Of a stretch of DNA of 64,000 bases, positions 27,047-35,168 are shown piece by piece. The stretch covers positions 152,064 to 216,063 of the forward strand of contig CAVXCS010000002.1 of NCBI GenBank assembly GCA_963760375.1, written 5' to 3'. Under the pieces are notes generated by a model. That model had not been told where the DNA came from and searched no databases. It was given only the letters and a program-made list of their open reading frames with translations. Both the position numbers and the translations under genes were made by a program. Every line of letters starts with the position of its first letter. Within the stretch, counting starts at the first letter, position 1. This stretch comes from Pelagihabitans sp963760375 (GTDB lineage: Bacteria > Bacteroidota > Bacteroidia > Flavobacteriales > Flavobacteriaceae).

Positions 27047-28366
27047 ATGGGCGACCGAAGGAAATTCATCAAAAATCTAGGCGTGGCTTCCCTGGCGACA
27101 ACGCTGCCGATCGGTCCGTTGGCGGCAGCCCAAAAAAAGGGGCGCGACAAAACCCTTAAGGTAGGTCTAATCGGGGTTCACGGCATGGGCTGGGCAGACC
27201 TGAAATCTTTTCTTAAAAACCCCGGAACCGAATGCACTGCCCTTTGTGATGTGGATGCGATCCTTTTGAACAACAGGGCGGACGAACTGGAGACCGAAAC
27301 CGGCATACGCCCAAGTACTTTCAACGACCATCGGGAATTCTTGAAGGTCAAGGACTTGGCCGCCGTATTCATCGGAACCCCCGATCATTGGCATTGTATC
27401 CAAATGATCGATGCCTGTGCGGCTGGCAAGGATGTCTATGTCGAAAAGCCCATAGCCAACAGTATTTTTGAAGCCGATTTGATGGTTAGCGCCGCCCGCA
27501 AATACAATCGGGTGGTGCAGGTAGGGCAATGGCAACGAAGCGACCCCCATTGGGAATCGGCACTCGAATATCTGAATAGCGGCACCTTGGGCAAGATACG
27601 ACAGGTGAAGGCTTGGGCAGACGTCAATTATGGGCGTGGTTTTGATGTGGTACCCGACACGGAAGCCCCAGTTGGCGTTGATTATGACCGATGGTTGGGT
27701 CCTGCTCCCAATCGAGCTTTCAACCCTAATCGCTTTCATGGCACCTTCCGTTATTTCTGGGACTATGCGGGGGGACTCATGACCGATTGGGGGGTCCATA
27801 TGATCGATATGGTACTGGCAGGCATGAAGGCGACCGCCCCAAAATCGGTAGTGGCCATAGGAGGTAAATTGGCCTTCCCCAAGGATGCTGCAGAAACGCC
27901 CGATACCTTGACCACGGTTTACGATTTTGGGGACTTCAGCTTTATATGGGAGCAATTTATGGCCATGGGCACCTCGCCATATCTTGAGGAATCGGGGGAG
28001 CCGGGAGTGGCTTTTATTGGGGAGAACGGTATTTTGGCCATCAACAGGGCCAGTTGGAAGGTACTTCCTTTGGCTGATAACGGCAAGTACCTGACCGAAT
28101 CCTTACCGCCCAGATCAAGTCACAGCAACGGCCTCGATGCCCATACCAAGAACTTTTATGAATGCCTCATGAGCCGAGAGGATCCCAATTGTACCATTGA
28201 AATGGGCAGAAACGCGGCCTTGGTCGCCCATTTGGGAAATATAGCCTACAGGACGGGCAAAAAATTGCAATGGGACGACCAAAAAGGCACCATTACCAAT
28301 GAAACCGAAGCCATGAATTTTCTAAAACCGACCTATCGGCCACCTTGGGCCATGTGGGAGGGATAA
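27047..28366 (+). CDS. Tat-exported Gfo/Idh/MocA-family oxidoreductase
   Basis: A 439-residue exported sugar oxidoreductase. The start MGDRRKFIKNLGVASLATTL is a twin-arginine signal. Then come the dinucleotide motif IGVHGMG (residues 42-48; glycines slightly atypical), IGTPDHWHCIQM near 108, VEKPIANS near 134 with the catalytic Lys, and WGVHMIDMVL near 248. Flanking genes do not form a clear pathway, so it stands alone with its own 207-nt upstream region. It is the third of five such enzymes in the window. Confidence 0.87.
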   Translation: MGDRRKFIKNLGVASLATTLPIGPLAAAQKKGRDKTLKVGLIGVHGMGWADLKSFLKNPGTECTALCDVDAILLNNRADELETETGIRPSTFNDHREFLKVKDLAAVFIGTPDHWHCIQMIDACAAGKDVYVEKPIANSIFEADLMVSAARKYNRVVQVGQWQRSDPHWESALEYLNSGTLGKIRQVKAWADVNYGRGFDVVPDTEAPVGVDYDRWLGPAPNRAFNPNRFHGTFRYFWDYAGGLMTDWGVHMIDMVLAGMKATAPKSVVAIGGKLAFPKDAAETPDTLTTVYDFGDFSFIWEQFMAMGTSPYLEESGEPGVAFIGENGILAINRASWKVLPLADNGKYLTESLPPRSSHSNGLDAHTKNFYECLMSREDPNCTIEMGRNAALVAHLGNIAYRTGKKLQWDDQKGTITNETEAMNFLKPTYRPPWAMWEG

Positions 28367-28518
28367 ATACCTTGCCGTACAATCAAGGCCTCTTGATATG
28401 TATCCAACTGTGCCAAATTTCGGTGCGAGAAAAAGAAAACGGCAAGCAGAGCAATGAAAACGAAAATGACCTAAAAAAGAATTTTCACAATAAATTAACC
28501 CCATGATATCGCATAGAG

Positions 28519-30696
28519 ATGGCTAAAAAAACTTTTGGAACTTTTGCTGGGGTCTTTACGCCCACCACGCTGACCATCCTGGGCGTGATCATGTACATTA
28601 GGCAACCCTGGGTGGTGGGCAACGCGGGCATCATAGGTGCCCTGGCCATCATTTTGCTCTCGGTCGCGATTACTTTTACCACCGCAATGAGCCTATCTTC
28701 GATCACCACCAATGTGAGGATCGGGACCGGTGGCGCATTCAGTATTATCTCCAAGTCGCTCGGATTGGAGATAGGCGGGGCCATTGGCATCCCTTTTTAT
28801 ATTGCCCAGGCCTTGGCAGTGGCCATGTACATTTTTGGTTTTAGGGAGGGTTTGGCCTTCATATTTCCCGATCTGAATGCCTATGCGGTTGATCTTGGCA
28901 TATTCATATTGGTAATGGCCATTGCCTTTACCAGCACCAGTTTTGCCTTTAAGATTCAATATGTGATTTTGGGAGTCATTGTCCTCTCCCTGGTATCGAT
29001 TTATGGCGCACTTTTCGTGAACGATCTTAATTATGATTTTGAATTGTTCGGTAAATATCCAGGCTCCATCGAGAATAATTTTAGCGGCACTTCATTTTGG
29101 GTGGTCTTCGCCGTATTCTTTCCCGCCGTAACGGGCGTGATGGCCGGTGCCAACATGTCGGGCGATCTTACGAGTCCACGGAAGAGTATTCCGCTAGGTA
29201 CTATTTCCGCCGTAATCATCACCGCATTGATCTACATCAGCCTGATCTTTGTGGTTTCCCTGATAGCCACTCCGGAGGAAATGACCAAGAACTATAATCT
29301 GTTCATCGAGAAAGCGCTCTACGGACCTTTGGTCATCGCCGGTTTATTGGGCGCCACCCTATCGTCGGCCCTGGGTTCCTTTATCGGGGCACCAAGGATC
29401 ATGCTTGCCTTGGCGGAAAAAGGCATCCTGCCCAAAAGTCCGACTTTGGCCAAACTTTCTGCCCGGGGAGAACCGCTGCACGCGATGTATTTTACGGCCA
29501 TTGTTGTTTTTATCGGTATATCGCTGCGCAACCTCAATACTATCGCCCCGATCCTCACCATGTTTTTTATGATCACTTATGCGATGATCAACATCGTGGT
29601 TTTGCTGGAGCAGTCTTTGGGTTTACCCAGCTATCGGCCAACCTTAAAAATATCGCTCTTGGTACCGGCGTTAGGGGCCTTCGGGTCTATAGCCATCATG
29701 TTCGTCATCAACGTGATCGTTGCCCTGTTTTCGCTCATCTTTATCTTTGTTTTTTACTATTATCTGGTAAAGCTCAATTTAAAATCTGAGGTTGGGGATT
29801 CGCGCAGTGGCCTTTTTACCGCCCTTGCCGAATGGGCTACCAAAAAGTCGAGCAGTTTAAGCCCTGAAAAGGAGGTGCGTTCATGGAGACCGAACCTGTT
29901 GATTCCCATGCAAATGCCCAAAGAAATCAGGGGCGCCTATAAATTGATTCACTCTATTGTACATCCCAAAGGTTCGGTGAAGATCCTGGCTTTGATCAAT
30001 GAAAACCGCCAAGAACAGAGAGACAATGAGCAATTTTTGAAAAACGCCATCAAAAAGTTCAGGGAAAGCCGTATTTCAGTTTCCTATGCCTTCGTGGATG
30101 GCACGGAATTCAATACTACGGTTAAAATAAGCATGCAGTCGTTGAACGCGGCATTCTTTAAACCCAACGTCATCTTCGTAAGCATCGATTCGGCCAATGC
30201 TCAGAACACCTTTTATGACCGGCTAAGATCGGACGCCGAAAAGAACGATTTTGGAGTAATCATCTTCATACCCTTCTCTACGGCCAGTTTGGCCATTGAA
30301 CAGAATATCAATTTATGGTTGACCGATATACCAGTCGATTGGAAAGAAACGTTCAATATTGGGAACAATGATCTGGGCACCCTTTTGGCCTTGCTCATCT
30401 GCAAGAACTGGAAAGGGACGATCGAAACCCATGTGGTGAACAACAATCCTGAACTTACCTTTACCGATGACGACATCGAGGATTTGAGAACCATGGTCCG
30501 CTTCCCAAAAAACACCGTTATCAATATAACGCAGGGCGATTTGCTGGAAAACACCAAAAAGTACCGAAGCACCGATATCAACATCTTCAGTGCGAATCCA
30601 GGCATGCATACGGCCGAGATGATCGATCTGGTGAAGGCCTCCCGGATTTCAGCCATTTTTTGTATCGATTCGCAATCGGAAAACGTTTTGGTTTGA
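28519..30696 (+). CDS. SLC12-like cation-chloride cotransporter / APC-superfamily permease
   Basis: A 725-residue transporter. Residues 1 to about 420 hold some twelve membrane helices beginning TFAGVFTPTTLTILGVIMYI, the signature first helix of the SLC12 family, and GVMAGANMSGDLTSPRKSIP near 217 matches the conserved loop after helix 6. Residues 450-725 form a soluble domain of alternating strands and helices, as in eukaryotic Na-K-Cl and K-Cl cotransporters. In a marine organism it probably moves K, Na or Cl ions; ion coupling cannot be read. It is followed by a bidirectional terminator. Confidence 0.85.
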   Translation: MAKKTFGTFAGVFTPTTLTILGVIMYIRQPWVVGNAGIIGALAIILLSVAITFTTAMSLSSITTNVRIGTGGAFSIISKSLGLEIGGAIGIPFYIAQALAVAMYIFGFREGLAFIFPDLNAYAVDLGIFILVMAIAFTSTSFAFKIQYVILGVIVLSLVSIYGALFVNDLNYDFELFGKYPGSIENNFSGTSFWVVFAVFFPAVTGVMAGANMSGDLTSPRKSIPLGTISAVIITALIYISLIFVVSLIATPEEMTKNYNLFIEKALYGPLVIAGLLGATLSSALGSFIGAPRIMLALAEKGILPKSPTLAKLSARGEPLHAMYFTAIVVFIGISLRNLNTIAPILTMFFMITYAMINIVVLLEQSLGLPSYRPTLKISLLVPALGAFGSIAIMFVINVIVALFSLIFIFVFYYYLVKLNLKSEVGDSRSGLFTALAEWATKKSSSLSPEKEVRSWRPNLLIPMQMPKEIRGAYKLIHSIVHPKGSVKILALINENRQEQRDNEQFLKNAIKKFRESRISVSYAFVDGTEFNTTVKISMQSLNAAFFKPNVIFVSIDSANAQNTFYDRLRSDAEKNDFGVIIFIPFSTASLAIEQNINLWLTDIPVDWKETFNIGNNDLGTLLALLICKNWKGTIETHVVNNNPELTFTDDDIEDLRTMVRFPKNTVINITQGDLLENTKKYRSTDINIFSANPGMHTAEMIDLVKASRISAIFCIDSQSENVLV

Positions 30697-30759
30697 TGGC
30701 TTCCTAAATGGCAAATGGGTATTTAACAAATCTGTTGGGCTTACTCCCGAAACAAGAAA

Positions 30760-30778
30760 GGGGCGGTTGAACCGCCCC
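30760..30778. terminator. Bidirectional intrinsic terminator
   Basis: Perfect 8-bp hairpin GGGGCGGT/ACCGCCCC with loop TGA between the convergent transporter and rny genes. On the minus strand it is followed by TTTCTT, on the plus strand by GTTTCC, so it should work best for rny. Confidence 0.75.
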
Positions 30779-30802
30779 GTTTCCACTATTATCCTGCCGC
30801 GG

Positions 30803-32371
30803 CTATTTGGCCACGTTAACCGCTCTGGTTTCCCGGATCACGGTAACCTTCACCTGACCTGGATAGGTCATATCGGTTTGTATTTTTTGGGAGATTTCGA
30901 ATGATAGCTCGGCTGCCTTGTCATCGCTCACTTTTTCACTTTCCACAATGACGCGGAGTTCCCTCCCAGCCTGTATGGCATAGGCCTTCTGAACGCCACC
31001 GAATCCAAAAGCGATATCTTCCAGATCTTTGAGCCGTTGTATATAGGAGTCAAGGACTTGTCGCCTTGCCCCTGGCCTTGCACCACTGATGGCGTCGCAG
31101 ACCTGTACAATGGGCGATATCAAGGTTTTCATTTCTATCTCGTCGTGGTGGGCGCCGATCGCATTGCATACATCTGGCTTTTCTCCATATTTCTCGGCCC
31201 ATTGCATGCCGAGTATGGCATGTGGTGTTTCGATTTCTGCCTCGGTATTGGGTACTTTTCCAATATCGTGCAATAAGCCCGCCCGTTTGGCCAGTTTTGG
31301 GTTCAATCCCAATTCTGCGGCCATCACGCCGCAAAGTTTCGCCACTTCCCTGGAATGCTGCAAAAGGTTTTGGCCATAGGAAGACCGATATTTCATGCGC
31401 CCTACCGCCCTGATCAGTTCAGGATGCAATCCGTGAATCCCAAGGTCGATGACCGTTCGCTTGCCTACTTCGACAATCTCCTGTTCAATCTGTTTTTCGG
31501 TCTTCTTTACGATTTCTTCGATCCTGGCGGGGTGAATCCTGCCGTCGGTCACCAATTTATGAAGCGATAACCGGGCCACTTCCCTGCGTACCGAATCAAA
31601 ACAAGAGAGAATGATCGCCTCGGGGGTATCATCCACGATAATCTCCACGCCGGTCGCTGCCTCCAAGGCCCTGATGTTTCTTCCCTCACGACCTATGATA
31701 CGCCCTTTGACATCGTCCGATTCAAGATTGAAAACAGATACGCAGTTTTCAACGGCTTCTTCTGTCCCGATGCGCTGAATGGTATTGATGACTATTTTCC
31801 TGGCTTCCTGTTCGGCGGTCAGCTTGGCTTCCTCCACCGTATTTTGGATGTACGACATGGCATCGTTGCGTGCCGTTTCCTTTAGGGATTCCATCAGCTG
31901 GCTTTTCGCATCCTCCGCGGAAAGTCCTGAAATTACTTCCAACTGCTGAACTTGGTTTTTGTGAAGTTTTTCGAGTTCGGCCTGTTTTTTATCGAGGTAT
32001 TCATTGCGGTGTTCCGTGTCCTTTATCTTGCTCTGAAGCTCCTCGTTCAATATTTTGCTTTTGGACAGTTCGCTGCTCACCTGGGACTCTTTATCACGTA
32101 TGCGTTTTTCGGCCTCGTTGATCCTTTTGTCTTTGTTGATAATGACCTTCTCGTGTTCGGCCTTCAATTCCAAAAACTTTTCCTTTGCTTGAAAAATCTT
32201 GTCTTTTTTGATGTTCTCACCTTCCACTTTGGCGCTGCTGAGCAGGCCCTCCGCTTCTTTCTTGGCATTTGCTATGGTTCTTGAGGCCTTGCCCTTCTCC
32301 ATAAATTTAGCGATCGCAAAGCCTATTGCCAAACCTGCTATTGCCGCTATGATCATTAGTGTATAATCCAT
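30803..32371 (-). CDS. rny: Ribonuclease Y
   Basis: A 522-residue membrane-anchored endoribonuclease that starts mRNA decay. I start at the ATG complementary to 32369-32371 (MDYTLMIIAAIAGLAIGFAI), which gives the N-terminal membrane anchor; a longer frame to 32425 would run through the 6S RNA. A long coiled coil follows (40-200), then the KH domain with IGREGRNIRALEAATGVE near 235 and the HD domain with HSREVAKLC and LLHDIGK around 355-390. Length is standard. Confidence 0.95.
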   Translation of the reverse strand: MDYTLMIIAAIAGLAIGFAIAKFMEKGKASRTIANAKKEAEGLLSSAKVEGENIKKDKIFQAKEKFLELKAEHEKVIINKDKRINEAEKRIRDKESQVSSELSKSKILNEELQSKIKDTEHRNEYLDKKQAELEKLHKNQVQQLEVISGLSAEDAKSQLMESLKETARNDAMSYIQNTVEEAKLTAEQEARKIVINTIQRIGTEEAVENCVSVFNLESDDVKGRIIGREGRNIRALEAATGVEIIVDDTPEAIILSCFDSVRREVARLSLHKLVTDGRIHPARIEEIVKKTEKQIEQEIVEVGKRTVIDLGIHGLHPELIRAVGRMKYRSSYGQNLLQHSREVAKLCGVMAAELGLNPKLAKRAGLLHDIGKVPNTEAEIETPHAILGMQWAEKYGEKPDVCNAIGAHHDEIEMKTLISPIVQVCDAISGARPGARRQVLDSYIQRLKDLEDIAFGFGGVQKAYAIQAGRELRVIVESEKVSDDKAAELSFEISQKIQTDMTYPGQVKVTVIRETRAVNVAK

Positions 32372-32394
32372 TTGTTTGAGAGTATTGGTTAAAA

Positions 32395-32545
32395 AAAAAG
32401 CCCACATTGGCGAAGTTTTGCACAAACTCCTATGAACAGGTTTAGGGCTAACAGACCGATCAAGGATCCTTGTACAAGCAAGGCATGCTTTTACGACCTA
32501 AACTCACCCTTTTAAACTAATTAACGTTGAGTTTGTCAAAAGATA
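32395..32545 (-). ncRNA. ssrS: 6S RNA (6S-Flavo type)
   Basis: A non-coding gap between zapA and rny, the usual place for 6S RNA in Flavobacteria by memory. On the minus strand the sequence folds as 6S does: a closing stem (32529-32536 with 32422-32429, 8 bp ACAAACTC/GAGTTTGT), a large asymmetric central bubble (25 and 10 nt) that mimics open promoter DNA, an inner stem (32497-32503 with 32440-32446, GTTTAGG/CCTAAAC) and an apical hairpin (CCTTG/CAAGG, 32468-32483). The 3' side ends in a weak hairpin and nine Ts (32392-32400). It should bind RNA polymerase holoenzyme in stationary phase. Ends are approximate. Confidence 0.75.
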
Positions 32546-32585
32546 TTACCAATATGGGCAGTAACTTTGATATATGTTAAAGAAC

Positions 32586-32882
32586 TTACTTTATGCTTAG
32601 CTTGGTGTTCACCAGTTGGTCAAGAGCCTTCAAGCGCTCAAGGGCCTCACTCGATCCTTCCGTTTGTTCGATGCTTTTTTGTTCAATTTTTGATGCAAAT
32701 TGAAGGGCGCACATGGCCAGCACGTCTTGCTTATCGCGAACGGCATAGCTTTGTTCGAACTTTTTTGCCAGTTGCTCAATATTTTTCGCTGCCTTTCTCA
32801 GTCCTTCTTCTTGGCCTGGATCTATGGTTAAGGGATACACCCTATCTGCAATAGAAAGCTTGATTTTGAGCTTTTCCGACAT
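32586..32882 (-). CDS. zapA: Cell division protein ZapA
   Basis: A 98-residue FtsZ-binding protein. It begins MSEKLKIKLSIADRVYPLTI, the N-terminal beta hairpin of ZapA, and continues with EEGLRKAAKNIEQLAKKFEQ and a C-terminal coiled coil. It promotes Z-ring bundling. The coiled-coil gene 14 nt upstream and the 6S RNA downstream complete the conserved locus. Confidence 0.9.
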   Translation of the reverse strand: MSEKLKIKLSIADRVYPLTIDPGQEEGLRKAAKNIEQLAKKFEQSYAVRDKQDVLAMCALQFASKIEQKSIEQTEGSSEALERLKALDQLVNTKLSIK

Positions 32883-32896
32883 ACTATTTAAGACAA

Positions 32897-33187
32897 TTAT
32901 TCAGAAAGTTGGGCAATACAATGGTCCAATTCCCTGATCAATGTGTTTATCTTTAGCTTCGCTTCTGTTTTATTGGTATTACTGCCTAGCATTGAATTTG
33001 CGAGTTTGAGCGCGTTGTATTTCTCTTCCCATTCCGATACGGAGCTGTTCACGGTTTCCTTTTCACCTTTGATGGAAACCAGTTCCTTTTCCAACCTTTG
33101 ATTCGCGAGATGCAACATGTCTAACTTATGCAGCATCTTGCTAATTTTGTTTTCCAGAGAATCAACAATTTGAACCAATTCGCTCAT
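32897..33187 (-). CDS. Small coiled-coil protein, possible ZapB-like partner
   Basis: A 96-residue protein that is almost entirely heptad-repeat coiled coil (DSLENKISKMLHKLDMLHLA through KINTLIRELDHCIAQLSE). It directly precedes zapA (14 nt), suggesting a division-ring accessory role like ZapB, but sequence alone does not prove it. A clear promoter lies at 33212-33219. Confidence 0.75.
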   Translation of the reverse strand: MSELVQIVDSLENKISKMLHKLDMLHLANQRLEKELVSIKGEKETVNSSVSEWEEKYNALKLANSMLGSNTNKTEAKLKINTLIRELDHCIAQLSE

Positions 33188-33211
33188 AAACGAAATTCAA
33201 TACCCTTTACA

Positions 33212-33219
33212 CAAAGTTA
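33212..33219 (-). promoter_or_regulatory. -7 element TAACTTTG for the coiled-coil/zapA operon
   Basis: Exact TAnnTTTG on the minus strand, with a TTG 20 nt further upstream. The leader to the ATG at 33187 would be about 18 nt. Confidence 0.55.
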
Positions 33220-33471
33220 ACATACCTGCTCAGACTTAGCAATTCTTTTGGCAATTTTCTTGAAGTATTACTTTAAACACCGCTATTCCGATGATTGTGT
33301 GGCCTATCAACAATTATTTTAAAGGTTTTGGCCAATCAAAGCCAATAATTGCCATGGTCTGTTTAAATTTATCCTTTTTTATAGGGATGTTAACAACTGG
33401 AAAATGGATTTCACCAATGCCCTCCACCAAGAATGTGATCCGCACTTAATAATTAGGTTCGCTATTGTACT

Positions 33472-35163
33472 ATGAAGAACATTATCATTGCTTTAACGCT
33501 TATTGGTTCAATATTGGTTCATGGTCAGGAAGAATATCCCAAAGATGTATTCAGATCCCCATTGGGCATTCCGCTGGTGCTCGCCGGCACTTTTGGCGAA
33601 CTGAGATCGAACCACTTCCATTCCGGAATCGACATCAAAACGCAACAAAGGGAAGGTTTGCCAGTTTACGCCATTGCCGATGGCATGGTCACGCGCATCA
33701 AAATATCACATTGGGGATATGGCAAAGTGTTGTATATCGCCCATCCCAATGGCTATACCTCGGTTTATGGGCATCTCCAAAAATTCTCCCCGGAGTTGGA
33801 GGCCTACGTCAAAAAACTTCAATATGACAAGAAATCCTATGAGTTGGAAGTATTTCCCGATCTTGGCGCACTCAAAGTTGAGAAGGGTGGCCTTATCGCC
33901 TACAGTGGCAACACGGGAGGATCTTCGGGGCCTCACCTGCACTTCGAAATCAGGAGCAGTATTTCCGAAAAACCGACCAACCCGCTACTTTACGGACTAG
34001 AGGTAAGGGATGCGACCCATCCAATATTGGAAAAGGTATTCATTTACCCACTTGCAGAAAACGCACAGGTCAACCAGGGCAATGGCAAGGCCCAACTTCG
34101 CTTTTCACGACAGGCCGACCGTTCGTTCCTTGCGGATAAGGTAAGTGCCATTGGCCCCATAGGTTTGGGGTTTGTGGGCTATGACAGACAGGATTTGGCA
34201 GCCAATAAAAACGGGGTGTATTCGGTGCAAATGTCGGTGAATGGCAAGGTGTATTGCGATTATGACTTCGACAGTTTTTCATTTGGCGAAACCAGGTACA
34301 TCAATACACTGATAGACTATGCCCATATGGGCACCTACCGGGAACGCATCCAGACCTGCTTTAAAAAACCGGGGAACCAATTGGACATTTACAACACCAT
34401 CTTCAATGACGGCAAAATTGATGTGAGCGAGGGCCTTACTTATAACATCGAGCTGTTGATCACCGATGTTGCAGGGAATACCACCAAATTGTTGATTCCG
34501 GTTGAGGGAAAAAACGAGGCCTTGAGGGTCAGGGAAACGCAAGAGAAAACAGCGGATTATTTGGTGGCAAAAAAGAACAACAACTATGATTTGGGTGCGG
34601 CCAAAGTGTATTTTCCGGCCAACACCTTCTATGAAGATTTCTACATCGACCTTAAAAAAGGTACGGACACCGTGACGATCCATAACAGCAAAGTGCCGGC
34701 CCAAAAAAACTTTACCATCACTTTTGACGTTGCAAAATATACACCGGAAGAACGTGAGCAATTGTTCATCGCCCGTTTGGATCGAAAACTAAATCCCGAT
34801 TATACGACCACCTATAAAAGGGGAAATGCTTTTACCACAAGAACCCGTGATCTTGGAATGTATACCTTGGCCAGGGATACCACGGCACCCAGAATCCAAC
34901 CGAAGAACTTTAAGGAAAAACAATGGTTGAACAACTATCGCTATCTTAGTCTACAGATTTCGGACGATATGAGCGGTATCGATACGTACTCCGCTACCCT
35001 CAATGGAGAATGGATTCTGATGGAATATGAACCGAAGACCAGAACGCTTACCTATAACTTCGATGATAAAATCCTGGACAAAACGCTGTGCGAGCTGGAA
35101 GTAGTCGTTACCGATAATGTCGGTAACACCGCCACCTTTCAAAGTACGTTTTATCGAAAATAA
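33472..35163 (+). CDS. M23-family metallopeptidase, exported
   Basis: A 563-residue protein with signal peptide MKNIIIALTLIGSILVHGQ. The LytM/M23 domain lies near the N-terminus (about 35-175): NHFHSGIDIKTQ carries the first His/Asp zinc ligands and GPHLHFEIR the HxH motif, so it should be an active murein endopeptidase. The remaining 380 residues are beta-rich, without known motif to me, and probably contain immunoglobulin-like domains (e.g. DDMSGIDTYSATLNGEW). It precedes a TonB-dependent receptor by 5 nt, so they are cotranscribed. Confidence 0.88.
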   Translation: MKNIIIALTLIGSILVHGQEEYPKDVFRSPLGIPLVLAGTFGELRSNHFHSGIDIKTQQREGLPVYAIADGMVTRIKISHWGYGKVLYIAHPNGYTSVYGHLQKFSPELEAYVKKLQYDKKSYELEVFPDLGALKVEKGGLIAYSGNTGGSSGPHLHFEIRSSISEKPTNPLLYGLEVRDATHPILEKVFIYPLAENAQVNQGNGKAQLRFSRQADRSFLADKVSAIGPIGLGFVGYDRQDLAANKNGVYSVQMSVNGKVYCDYDFDSFSFGETRYINTLIDYAHMGTYRERIQTCFKKPGNQLDIYNTIFNDGKIDVSEGLTYNIELLITDVAGNTTKLLIPVEGKNEALRVRETQEKTADYLVAKKNNNYDLGAAKVYFPANTFYEDFYIDLKKGTDTVTIHNSKVPAQKNFTITFDVAKYTPEEREQLFIARLDRKLNPDYTTTYKRGNAFTTRTRDLGMYTLARDTTAPRIQPKNFKEKQWLNNYRYLSLQISDDMSGIDTYSATLNGEWILMEYEPKTRTLTYNFDDKILDKTLCELEVVVTDNVGNTATFQSTFYRK

Positions 35164-35168
35164 ATAGA

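Noticed and set aside
32372..32425. N-terminal extension of RNase Y
   Set aside because: The extra residues lack homology, and the extension would overlap the 6S RNA; the membrane anchor starts at the ATG at 32371.
32537..32545. TATCTTTTG as promoter of the 6S RNA
   Set aside because: It has one base too many for TAnnTTTG, and the predicted start would cut into the closing stem; the true promoter was not identified.
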